A DNA stretch of 16,992 nt, taken from contig CALAZQ010000040.1 in assembly GCA_937926325.1 (NCBI GenBank), positions 1 to 16,992 on the forward strand, written 5' to 3'. The notes below the pieces were generated by a model, which did not search any database, had not been told where the DNA came from, and saw only the letters and a list, made by a program, of their open reading frames with translations. Position 1 is the first letter of the stretch. The number at the start of each line of letters is the position of its first letter. A program made the translations under genes and the position numbers. Positions 1 to 7,248 of this stretch are shown one piece after another. The stretch comes from an uncultured Planctomycetaceae bacterium (lineage in GTDB: Bacteria > Planctomycetota > Planctomycetia > Pirellulales > UBA1268).

Positions 1-2
1 TC

Positions 3-779
3 TGCCTGCGGGAAGGAAAAGCCTGGAAGCTCCGCAAGCTCACGATCAAGGGAACCGAAGGTGAGCTCGTCGCCAGCCTGGCCCGCGGTCCCCAAGGCGA
101 TGGGCTTGACGGGGAACACACGCTGACTGTCGACGGCTCAACGCGGATCTGGCGGGGTCGCGAGTTGTTCTCGCTGGCCGATCTCGTCGCCGACGGCAGC
201 TGGCCGGCAGCCGGCTCGAAGCCATTTTCGGAGATGCCGGCGCAGCTGGCGCTCGGCTGGCATCCCCGCTACCTCTATCAGCAGTTCCACGTGTCGGATC
301 TCTGGCTGGATGAAACAGCGATGGCAGCTGCCACCGCGCGGCAGCGGGGCCGCCACCGCCGGCACATGCGACTCCGCTGGCTGCCGGCCGTGGTCGATGC
401 GGTTGAGCATGACAACTTTGGTCCGGCGAGCGTCACCCTGATTCTCTTTGGCGGCATGGACGAGACCCTCTATGCCGACTTCAAGCCGGGTGGCGGGGCC
501 CAGATCGCCGCGGCAGAAGAGACGTTGCGGACCTGGTGGCCGAACCATGATGGCATGGACGGCCGGATCACTGCGGTCGAGCAGCCGACCACCGAGCCGC
601 CGCTGGGCAGCAGCGGCATCCGGGTGACGGTCAGGGTGCCGCTGGTGCTGGAGGGCTTCCGGCCCGGCCGCACCGTCCGCATCCGCTCGCACAGCTGGCC
701 CAAGGTCAAGCCACCCTATGAGGAACTGGTGCGAGGCCTCAAGGATCGCTGGCCGAGCCCCGAACTCTTTACCCGCTGA
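3..779 (+). CDS. C-terminal part of an unrecognised conserved protein (5' end outside window)
   Basis: The frame is open from the first complete codon of the window to a TGA at 777-779, giving 258 visible residues. The gene therefore starts upstream; the in-frame TTG at 165 is internal and not a credible start. The visible protein is soluble and rich in Trp and Arg, with no membrane segment. It has a segment DEHTLTVDG-like (here GEHTLTVDG), a stretch ending HVSDLWLDE, a very basic patch (RQRGRHRRHMRLRW), then VTLILFGGMD and a C-terminal beta-like region (IRVTVRVPLVLEGFRPG). I have an impression of similar planctomycete proteins of unknown function but cannot name a domain family. It converges with the DUF1552 gene across an 88-bp gap. 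The reading frame is convincing; the function is unknown. Confidence 0.8.
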   Translation, partial: CLREGKAWKLRKLTIKGTEGELVASLARGPQGDGLDGEHTLTVDGSTRIWRGRELFSLADLVADGSWPAAGSKPFSEMPAQLALGWHPRYLYQQFHVSDLWLDETAMAAATARQRGRHRRHMRLRWLPAVVDAVEHDNFGPASVTLILFGGMDETLYADFKPGGGAQIAAAEETLRTWWPNHDGMDGRITAVEQPTTEPPLGSSGIRVTVRVPLVLEGFRPGRTVRIRSHSWPKVKPPYEELVRGLKDRWPSPELFTR

Positions 780-867
780 GTCGATCTCGAAACGGCCACC
801 GCAGGCAATGCGGCGTAGCAGCCTGGAAGCCGAGCCATCGAATGAGCATCAAACGCGGTTCAGCGGC

Positions 868-2226
868 TCAGGTGCGCAGCATGTCGAGCCGGCCGGTTGA
901 ATCACCGAAACTCTCCGCCTCAACACCGAACGTGTCGAGCATCGTCAGCAGCAGATTGGCCATCGGCTTCTCGTCGGGCAGGGCGACGAGCCCGCCGGTC
1001 TTGAGCCGGCCGCCGGCCGACCCGGCGATCGCCACCGGCAGGTTGTCGTGCCGATGCCGGTTGCCGTCGGAGAGCCCCCCGGCGTAGACGATCATCGAAT
1101 GGTCGAGCAGGCTGCGGCCGTCCGGCTCGGTGATGCCGTCAAGCCGGCTGAGCAGATAGGCGAATTGTTCGGCATAGAACCGATCGATCTTGCCGATCTT
1201 GGCAATCTTTTCTTCATCTTCGCGATGGTGCGAAAGGGCATGGTGCCCGTCACCAATGCCGATCTCAGGAAATGAGCGGTTGCTACCGTCATGGGCGAGC
1301 AAGAAGGTTGCAATCCGGGTGGAGTCGGTTTCAAAGGCCAAGGCAAGCATGTCGCCCATCAACCGAATGTGCTCACTGTAGACGGCAGGTTGCTTCTCAG
1401 GCAGGACAAGTTCGGGGGCCTCAGGAGGGTCGGCCTGTTCAAACCGAGTAAGCCGGGCTTCAATGTCGCGAATGCCGGTGAGGTACTCGTCAAGCTTGTG
1501 GCGGTCGACAAGGGCGAGGCCACCGCGGAAACTGCGGGCCTCTTCAAGCACGAAATCGAGGATTGACCGCCGGGCCTGCTGACGCGCCTGCCAGGACTCC
1601 TTCCTTTCGGCGGCCGTTCCTTGGCCAAAGAGCCGCTCAAACACGAGCCGTGGGTTTGACTCGGGTGTGGCCGGCTGCCGGGCCGTCCGCCAGGCGAGGT
1701 TGAACTGATAGGCACAGGAGTAGCCGGAGTCGCAGTTGCCGCTCTTCCGCACCCCGTCACAGGAGAGTTCCAGCGACGGAAACCGGGTCTGGTCGCCGAG
1801 TTGCCGGGCGGCCACCTGGTCGACCGAGATACCGGCTCGCAGGTTCGCGCCGGCTGTCTTCAGCGGCCGGGTCGCGGTCAGAAACGTGGCCGTCGCCCGG
1901 GCATGATCGCCCGCGCCATCCGGCCCGGCAAAGCCGCTACGGTGGGCAAGGCCCGTGACGAATGAGAGCTTTTGCCGATGCGCAGCGAGGGGCTCGAGGG
2001 CCGAACCGAGTTCATAGCCGTCGGCTTTGGGCTGCGGCATCCAGGTGTCGACCCGCACGCCGTTGGGCAGGTACAGAAACGCCATTCGCTGAGGAATCTC
2101 GGCGGCTGGTCCGCCCGACGCCCAGGCGACCGATTCCAGCATTGGCAGGGCAATGGCAACACCCGGCCCCTGCAAAGCGGCCCGGCCGAGAAACGTTCGG
2201 CGGCTCTGCGGCTGGCGCTGAAACAT
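868..2226 (-). CDS. DUF1552 family Tat-exported protein
   Basis: This 452-residue protein belongs to DUF1552, a family largely seen in planctomycetes and relatives and normally encoded beside a DUF1592-type cytochrome-like protein, as here. Its biochemical role is not established. The N-terminus has a twin-arginine signal (SRRTFLGRAAL, Arg9-Arg10) followed by the family's hydrophobic stretch (GVAIALPMLESV), so export in folded form by Tat is expected. Downstream come family-like segments RMAFLYLPNGV, SIDQVAA-type (SVDQVAA), ELSCDG, and a C-terminal LLDHSMIVYAGG/NLPVAIAGSAGG region. I chose the ATG at 2226 because an SD (GAGGAGG, 7 nt away) precedes it, the twin-arginine follows directly, and the upstream gene's TGA lies 2 nt before it. 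A longer in-frame start at 2325 would run inside the upstream gene. Probably co-transcribed and translationally coupled with that gene. Confidence 0.93.
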   Translation of the reverse strand: MFQRQPQSRRTFLGRAALQGPGVAIALPMLESVAWASGGPAAEIPQRMAFLYLPNGVRVDTWMPQPKADGYELGSALEPLAAHRQKLSFVTGLAHRSGFAGPDGAGDHARATATFLTATRPLKTAGANLRAGISVDQVAARQLGDQTRFPSLELSCDGVRKSGNCDSGYSCAYQFNLAWRTARQPATPESNPRLVFERLFGQGTAAERKESWQARQQARRSILDFVLEEARSFRGGLALVDRHKLDEYLTGIRDIEARLTRFEQADPPEAPELVLPEKQPAVYSEHIRLMGDMLALAFETDSTRIATFLLAHDGSNRSFPEIGIGDGHHALSHHREDEEKIAKIGKIDRFYAEQFAYLLSRLDGITEPDGRSLLDHSMIVYAGGLSDGNRHRHDNLPVAIAGSAGGRLKTGGLVALPDEKPMANLLLTMLDTFGVEAESFGDSTGRLDMLRT

Positions 2227-2228
2227 GG

Positions 2229-4175
2229 TCAGTCCTCCTCGGGTTGGTCGGCCCGGCGCATCTGGAAGGGAACGCTGCGAATCACGGCGTTCACCAGCTT
2301 GCCAAGCCCGCCGTGGTCGCGGCACTCGTCAACGATAGCATCGACCGCCGGAGCGTCGTAATATTCGATTCCACGTCCGACGGCGAATGTGAGCATTTTT
2401 TCGGTCAGGCAGCGGATGAAGTCGTCGCGGCGATCGCCGGCAATCCGCTGGGCCAGCTCTTTGACATCGGCGAACGATTCCCCCGTGATCAGCCGCCCGC
2501 GGGTATCGAGCATGTCGGCGTCTTCCCGCCACTGGCCGATCGCGTTGTAGCCCTCAAGCGCGAGGCCGAGCGGATCAAACCGGGCGTGGCAGGAATTGCA
2601 CAGCGGTTCGCGGCGGTGCAGTTCCAGGGCTTCACGCATTGAGAGCTTGGCAAGGTCTTTCTGCGAAGCGGCTTCCTCGAGCGCCGGCACGTCGGGTGGA
2701 GCGGGAGGCGGCGGCGTGCCCAACAGGTTTTCGAGGATGAACAGACCGCGTTTCACCGGACTGGTGCGGCTGGGGTTGGAGGTGACCGCGAGGAAGCTCG
2801 CATGGGTCAGCAGTCCGCCGCGGTGGCTGTCTGGAGCGAGTGACACCAGCCGCATCTCTTTGCCTTTGACATCAGCGATGCCATAAAAGCGGGCGAGCGG
2901 CTCGTTGAGAAACGTCTCGCCGCCCACCAACAGGTCGGTCGCTGGCCGGTTTTCCCGCAGCAGATGCAGAAACAGCAGCTCAGTCTCCTGCTGCATCCCG
3001 CGGCGGACATCCTCGCTGAAAACCTTGTTCGCCTGCCCGCGGTCCTTAATCTGAAGAATGCGGCGGAGATCGAACGCGATGTGCGGAACGTCCCGAATCT
3101 GCAGCCACTGACCGACAAAATTTCTGCCGAAGGCATCGGCTTTGGCATCGGCGATCATGCGGTCGATCTCGTCGTCGAGCTGCTGCCGGAGCCGGCCCGC
3201 CGCCGCCAGATCGAGCAGCCGGTCGTCGGGCATCGTGCTCCAGAGAAAATAGGAGAGCCGCGAGGCGAGCGCGAACTCGTCGATCGGGACAGCCTTGCTG
3301 CCCGCCGGAGGATCGGCGGCGGCTCGCTCGTCGCGGAACAGAAAGCGGGGTGAAGCGAGGACCGCCGTCACCGCGGCGGCAACCGCCTCATCGAAGGATC
3401 CGCCAGCGGCAACCGTCGCGTCGGCAACTGCGATCAGCCGCTGTTCGCTCGCTTCGTCCAGATCTCGCCGATAGCCCCGGCGGCCGAGCTTCGCGACGGT
3501 CGCCGTCAGCCACTTCCGGGCGGCAGCCTCGTCTTCAGCCGCGGCCTTTGAGCCGAACAGGACCCGGAGCTGGGAGGGATAGGAATCTGTTGCGGCCTTC
3601 TGCCGATGCTTGGCAATCTCGCTGAGGACGCGGTTGCCGACGTCGGTCGCCAAGGCGAGATAACGCTCGACGAGCAGCGGAGAGGTCGACAGCACGGCGC
3701 CGATCGTGTCGAAGCCGTGGCCGGTGTCGTCCGGGGGCAGTTCGCCGGTGACATCGAGGCGAATGCCGGTGAGATCGCGAACGGTGTTGACATACTCCAC
3801 CCGATTGAGCCGTCGGAGGACGACATGCCCCGGGTCGGGGTCGTCGGGCGAGATCCGGAAGATCTCTCGCTCAATCCAGCCGAGCAGCCGCCGCCGTTCA
3901 GCGGCCGTTGGGAGAGGGCTGTGATCGGCCGGCGGCATCGTCGACGCTCGGAGGTTTTTCCAGATTGCGACCCAGGCTGCCGCGGGTGCGGACGCTGCAG
4001 CGTTTCGTTGAGCCTCCGGCAGGACCGCATCGAGCGAAATACCACCTTCGTCCGCCCCATCCGCATGACAGTCGCCACAAAACCGCAGGAGCAGTTCGCG
4101 ATCAGCCCGCGCGGTGGCCGGCTGGATCAGGAGCCAGCAAGCCATCCCACAGATTGTGGCAACAAGCAGTCGCAT
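2229..4175 (-). CDS. Planctomycete cytochrome-like protein, DUF1587-DUF1595-DUF1592-DUF1588-DUF1585
   Basis: This is a 648-residue secreted multi-domain protein of the PSD type. A signal peptide (about residues 1-24, ending ATARA) is followed by a small cytochrome-c-like domain: CGDCH at 33-37 with a candidate axial Met in STMPP (Met80). Then come DUF1587 (LRRLNRVEYVNTVRDLTG, ~120-137), a DUF1595-like region (~200-285), DUF1592 (FALASRLSYFLWSTMPDD, ~301-430), DUF1588 (HRGGLLTHASFLAVTSNP, ~451-550) containing a second CxxCH (CNSCH, 526-530), and DUF1585 at the C-terminus (~565-640). A periplasmic haem protein is likely, but the electron donor and acceptor are unknown. The start at 4175 has AAGGGG 6 nt upstream and begins the signal peptide; an 87-residue in-frame extension to 4436 is low-complexity and non-coding in character. 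First gene of the pair with DUF1552. Compact compared with many family members, which carry extra sugar-binding modules. Confidence 0.94.
   Translation of the reverse strand: MRLLVATICGMACWLLIQPATARADRELLLRFCGDCHADGADEGGISLDAVLPEAQRNAAASAPAAAWVAIWKNLRASTMPPADHSPLPTAAERRRLLGWIEREIFRISPDDPDPGHVVLRRLNRVEYVNTVRDLTGIRLDVTGELPPDDTGHGFDTIGAVLSTSPLLVERYLALATDVGNRVLSEIAKHRQKAATDSYPSQLRVLFGSKAAAEDEAAARKWLTATVAKLGRRGYRRDLDEASEQRLIAVADATVAAGGSFDEAVAAAVTAVLASPRFLFRDERAAADPPAGSKAVPIDEFALASRLSYFLWSTMPDDRLLDLAAAGRLRQQLDDEIDRMIADAKADAFGRNFVGQWLQIRDVPHIAFDLRRILQIKDRGQANKVFSEDVRRGMQQETELLFLHLLRENRPATDLLVGGETFLNEPLARFYGIADVKGKEMRLVSLAPDSHRGGLLTHASFLAVTSNPSRTSPVKRGLFILENLLGTPPPPAPPDVPALEEAASQKDLAKLSMREALELHRREPLCNSCHARFDPLGLALEGYNAIGQWREDADMLDTRGRLITGESFADVKELAQRIAGDRRDDFIRCLTEKMLTFAVGRGIEYYDAPAVDAIVDECRDHGGLGKLVNAVIRSVPFQMRRADQPEED
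2234..2240 (-). promoter_or_regulatory. Ribosome binding site deciding the DUF1552 start
   Basis: On the minus strand GAGGAGG lies 7 nt before the ATG at 2226. It sits inside the last codons of the upstream DUF1592 gene, whose TGA ends 2 nt before the ATG. It fixes the start and suggests coupled translation of the pair. Confidence 0.8.
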
Positions 4176-4512
4176 CGGTCGCCCCTTGGGTTCCGGCAGG
4201 CCGCCGCTCCGCGGCTTGCTCCGGAAATATGTCGTCGACCCGGTCGGCGTGACAACGCCGCCGGTGGCCAGTTCGGACCGCACCCGCGGCGGCGGGACCG
4301 CCCTGCCCGGTGGACGAATCCCTGCTGCTGCGGCTGGAGGCCCCGGAAGCCCGGCCGGAGCCACGGCTAGCTTTTTCCGCCGCCGGTGAGGGGCGAAAAT
4401 AGCGTACCCCCTAGCGGTGTGTTGTTGCTGCTGCATACTGGGGACTGTCAGAGCAGATTCACCCGCTCAAGGCCGTTTTCCATTTGCCCGTGCCGCCGCA
4501 GAAAGAACGCCG
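4176..4512. other. Divergent intergenic region (337 bp)
   Basis: This is the space between the minus-strand cytochrome-like gene and the plus-strand enolase-superfamily gene, and it must hold both promoters and leaders. No ORF of coding character is seen. The half next to the minus gene is GC-rich. An AT-richer spot lies around 4372-4405, where on the minus strand TACGCTATTTT could be part of a -10 region. The pentamer TAGCG occurs twice, 12 bp apart, near 4401-4417. At 4418-4432 there is a short TGT/TGC triplet run. I see no hexamer pair good enough to call a promoter on either strand. Confidence 0.5.
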
Positions 4513-5688
4513 ATGCCCCCAGCTGGACCCGTCTCGTCTGAAACCGTTGGGCAGTCGTCCGCTGACCGTTTGGCAGCCGTTTCGGGCGGGCCGACGATCA
4601 CGGACGTCTGCACCACGCTGCTCGACGTGCCGCTGGGCCAGCGGACCATCACCGACAGCCAGTCGAGCGTCGATTCAGTTGAGTTTGTCCAGGTGGCCAT
4701 CGAGACCGATGCCGGCGTCACCGGCTATGGCTTCAACTGGAACTATTCCAAGGGGATGCGGGCCGTTCAGGCGATGATCGACGACTGCTACGGCCCGGCG
4801 GTGATCGGCCGGCCGGCGCTCCAGCGGCAGGCGCTGATGGCGGCCATGAACACCACCACCCACTTCATCGGCCGGGTCGGGGTGGCTCGGGTTGGCCTCT
4901 GTGCGATGAATCTCGCCCTCTGGGACATCCAGCTCAAACTGGAGGGGCAGCCGCTCTGGCGGCACCTCGGCCCGGCGAAGCAGCGGGTCAAGGCCTACAA
5001 CACCGACGGGGGCTGGCTGACCTGGAGTACCGAAGAACTCATCGCCGACATGCAGCGGATCATCGACCGCGGCTTTGACGCGGTGAAGATGAAGCTGGGG
5101 CGGCCCGATCCGCGGGAAGACTTCGAACGGGTCCGGGCGGTGCGGCAGGCGATCGGCGACTCCATCAAGCTGATGGTCGACGTCAACACGGTCTGGGATC
5201 TGAAGACCGCCATGGTCTGGGGCCGCCGGCTGGAGGAGTTCAACATCGAGTGGCTGGAAGAGCCGATGCACCCCTTTGATGTGCGAGCCCATGCCGCCCT
5301 CGCTCAGGCTCTCGACCTGCCGATCGCCGTCGGCGAGACGATCTACACCCTGCATGACTTCCGCGACTACGTCGATCAGCAGGCGGTCGACATCATGCAG
5401 GCAGATGTAACCAAACTCTCGGGCATCGAAGAGTGGCTCGATGTGGCGGCCCTCGGTCGCGCCTACGGCCTGGCGGTGATCCCCCACACCAACGTCCAGC
5501 ACAATGTGCATGCCCAGCTGGCGGCGGCCACCCCGAACACGCCGATGCTCGAGTGCTGCTATGAGTCGCTGTTCGATATCTGGGAGAACCCGATTCGGGT
5601 CGTCGATGGCCACTACACGCTGCCCGAGGCCCCCGGCGTCGGCGGCAAGCTGACCGATGCCGTGCTCGAGAAGCACCGGATTGGTTGA
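4513..5688 (+). CDS. Enolase-superfamily enzyme, mandelate racemase subgroup
   Basis: This 391-residue protein has the two-domain enolase-superfamily layout, an N-terminal capping domain (~28-150) and a TIM-type barrel. Enzymes of this fold abstract a proton alpha to a carboxylate using Mg2+. The mandelate racemase subgroup signature is complete by eye: KxK in VKMKLG (Lys192, Lys194); metal ligands at MVDVN (Asp223), WLEEP (Glu249/250) and VGETIY (Glu275); and the Asp-His dyad in MQADVTK (Asp298) and VIPHTN (His325). Sugar-acid dehydratases and racemases/epimerases share this set, so the substrate is not predictable. I chose the ATG at 4513. The longer frame from GTG 4417 begins with a run of five Cys and no family resemblance. 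Even from 4513 about 25 residues precede the usual start region (TDVCTTLLDVPL). No clear SD. The 85-aa gene follows after 84 bp. Confidence 0.9.
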   Translation: MPPAGPVSSETVGQSSADRLAAVSGGPTITDVCTTLLDVPLGQRTITDSQSSVDSVEFVQVAIETDAGVTGYGFNWNYSKGMRAVQAMIDDCYGPAVIGRPALQRQALMAAMNTTTHFIGRVGVARVGLCAMNLALWDIQLKLEGQPLWRHLGPAKQRVKAYNTDGGWLTWSTEELIADMQRIIDRGFDAVKMKLGRPDPREDFERVRAVRQAIGDSIKLMVDVNTVWDLKTAMVWGRRLEEFNIEWLEEPMHPFDVRAHAALAQALDLPIAVGETIYTLHDFRDYVDQQAVDIMQADVTKLSGIEEWLDVAALGRAYGLAVIPHTNVQHNVHAQLAAATPNTPMLECCYESLFDIWENPIRVVDGHYTLPEAPGVGGKLTDAVLEKHRIG

Positions 5689-5713
5689 CAAGAAAGCGTG
5701 CTGGCGGCAAACT
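5685..5713 (+). promoter_or_regulatory. Weak candidate promoter before the 85-aa gene
   Basis: A perfect -35 hexamer TTGACA (5685-5690) overlaps the stop codon of the preceding gene. At 17-bp spacing the -10 position reads CAAACT, only 3 of 6 to consensus. It could give the small gene and DUF3500 their own transcription, but a chance match is quite possible. Confidence 0.25.
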
Positions 5714-5772
5714 TGTGCATAGTGAACGCATGAACAACATGCGGGGTCGATCTTCCCCAGCCGAGGTGCCCG

Positions 5773-6030
5773 ATGACTCCCCAAGGAATCCGCCAGTTAC
5801 TCAAAGAGCAGCCCTTTCGCCCCTTCCGTCTCATCATGTCGAGTGGTAAGTCGTACGAGGTTCGTCATCCTGAAATGGCAATGCTGCTCAAAAATGACAT
5901 CCTCGTCGGGACCGAAGTCGAGGATGATGGCTTGCCCGCCGAGTTTGATATCTGCCCGCTGCTGCATGTGGCCACGATTGAAACAGTCAGGGCCGATCGT
6001 CCCACCCCCAACGAAAGCAATGAACGATGA
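5773..6030 (+). CDS. Small conserved planctomycete-type protein (85 aa)
   Basis: This is an 85-residue soluble protein with no signal peptide, membrane segment or cysteine-based metal site. It opens with QLLKEQPFRPFRLIMSSGK, then YEVRHPEMA, and ends with CPLLHVATIETV. I recall short planctomycete proteins with the same pattern (a QPF-PF opening, a Y/F-V-HPE motif, and a LLHI/V core near the end), often several per genome, but no function is known to me. The start ATG has GAGG about 6 nt upstream (AGCCGAGGTGCCCG). The stop TGA (6028-6030) overlaps the ATG of the DUF3500 gene, so translation of the two is probably coupled. The sense frame, SD and overlap support it as a real gene. Confidence 0.8.
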   Translation: MTPQGIRQLLKEQPFRPFRLIMSSGKSYEVRHPEMAMLLKNDILVGTEVEDDGLPAEFDICPLLHVATIETVRADRPTPNESNER

Positions 6031-7088
6031 ATCGCGTCGGTATGTTCTGTCTGCTGGTTTTGGTGAGTGCCTCCGTTCTGCAGGCGCATGAGCCTGCTCC
6101 TCGGATTCCGGCTGCCGCGGTCACAGCCGACATGGTGGCCAAGGCGACGGCCTGGCTGGAAACGCTCGACGACCAGCAGCGGGAAGCCGCCAGCTTCGCC
6201 TTTGACAGTGATGAGCGGCTCAACTGGCACTTCATTCCGCGGGAGCGGCTCGGGCTGCCGATCAAGCAGATGAGCCTCGCCCAGCGGCGGGCGGCCTACG
6301 CCCTGTTGCGGTCGGGCCTCAGCCACGCGGGCTATCTCAAGGCGACGACCATCATGAGCCTTGAGGGCATTCTCCGTGAACTGGAAAAGGATCGCCCCGG
6401 CAACGAGGAACGCCGCGATCCTGAGAAGTACTGGCTGTCGGTCTTTGGAACACCCTCGACGACCGAGCCCTGGGGCTGGCGGTTTGAGGGGCATCACCTG
6501 TCGCTGAACTTCAGTTCGGTCGCGGGCCTGACGGTGGCGACCACGCCCTTGTTCCTCGGGGCGAACCCCGCCGAGGTCCGCACCGGTCCCCACGCGGGGC
6601 AGCGGGTGCTGGCCGCTGAGGAGGATCTGGCCCGAGAACTAATGCTGTCACTGGCAGAAGCCGACCGAAAGATTGCCCTGCTGGCCGCTGAAGCCCCCGA
6701 AGAAGTCTTCACGGTGCCGGGCAAACCGATCGATCTGGGGGAGCCGGCTGGCCTGGCCTTTGCCGCGATGCCACCGCCGCAGCAGCAGCAGCTGGAACGG
6801 CTGATCAGTCAGGTGGCCCGGACGCTGCGGGGCGAACTTGCTGAGAAGGCCCTGCAGGACATCCGGCACGCCGGCCTCGACCGGGTGCACTTCGCCTGGG
6901 CAGGCAGTCGCAGGCGGGGTGAGGGGCACTACTACCGAATTACTGGCCCGACCTTCATCATCGAGTATGACAACACCCAGAACGACGCGAATCATGTCCA
7001 CCTCGTCTGGCATTCACTTGAGGGGAATTTCGGCCTCGACGCCCTCCGCCGGCACTACGAGCAGCACCATCACCCGGCAACTAAGTAG
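6027..7088 (+). CDS. Secreted DUF3500 family protein
   Basis: This 353-residue protein belongs to DUF3500, a family of unknown function common in planctomycetes. An N-terminal signal peptide (about residues 1-21, hydrophobic FCLLVLVSASVLQA) indicates export. Family-like segments are GHHLSLNFS near the middle, TPLFLGANPAEV with GQRVLAAEEDLAREL after it, and the C-terminal core HYYRITGPTFIIEYDNTQND followed by ANHVHLVWHSLEGNFG, which is the strongest family marker. The many conserved His, Asp and Asn residues in that core would suit metal binding, but this is inference. The ATG overlaps the upstream TGA (ATGA), so the start is well placed; Met6 is an alternative. The C-terminus is His-rich (EQHHHPATK). 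Confidence 0.92.
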   Translation: MNRVGMFCLLVLVSASVLQAHEPAPRIPAAAVTADMVAKATAWLETLDDQQREAASFAFDSDERLNWHFIPRERLGLPIKQMSLAQRRAAYALLRSGLSHAGYLKATTIMSLEGILRELEKDRPGNEERRDPEKYWLSVFGTPSTTEPWGWRFEGHHLSLNFSSVAGLTVATTPLFLGANPAEVRTGPHAGQRVLAAEEDLARELMLSLAEADRKIALLAAEAPEEVFTVPGKPIDLGEPAGLAFAAMPPPQQQQLERLISQVARTLRGELAEKALQDIRHAGLDRVHFAWAGSRRRGEGHYYRITGPTFIIEYDNTQNDANHVHLVWHSLEGNFGLDALRRHYEQHHHPATK

Positions 7089-7165
7089 TAGCCATGTCTC
7101 TGCCCGCGGCGGCGGCGTTGGCGGTGACCGTGTTGCTGCCTGAGATGGTCTGTTTCCGGCTGCCC

Positions 7166-7187
7166 GTCACATTGAACGTAAGGTGAC
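7166..7187. promoter_or_regulatory. 22-bp operator-like inverted repeat
   Basis: Half-sites GTCACATT and AAGGTGAC are separated by 6 bp; 7 of 8 positions are complementary. It lies 61 bp upstream of the oxidoreductase ATG, inside a 160-bp gap. The length and symmetry fit a dimeric regulator's operator, although a short RNA hairpin is the alternative. There is no T-run after it, so it is not a terminator. Confidence 0.4.
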
Positions 7188-7248
7188 ATAGTGTCGGTAC
7201 TGCGGCGGCTGCCGCGATCTCGTTGGGCCGTCTTTTGGGAGTCATGCG

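Noticed and set aside
780..867. Terminator between the convergent first two genes
   Set aside because: No stem of useful length with a T-run on either strand was found by eye.
4418..4432. TGT/TGC triplet run as a coding poly-Cys N-terminus or a functional repeat
   Set aside because: Only five units, imperfect, and located upstream of the likely start; there is no sign of a Cys-rich function.
4675..5784. 369-codon minus-strand open frame opposite the enolase-superfamily gene
   Set aside because: Antisense to a protein with complete active-site motifs; composition (His, Asp, Arg, Val) is what the reverse complement produces.
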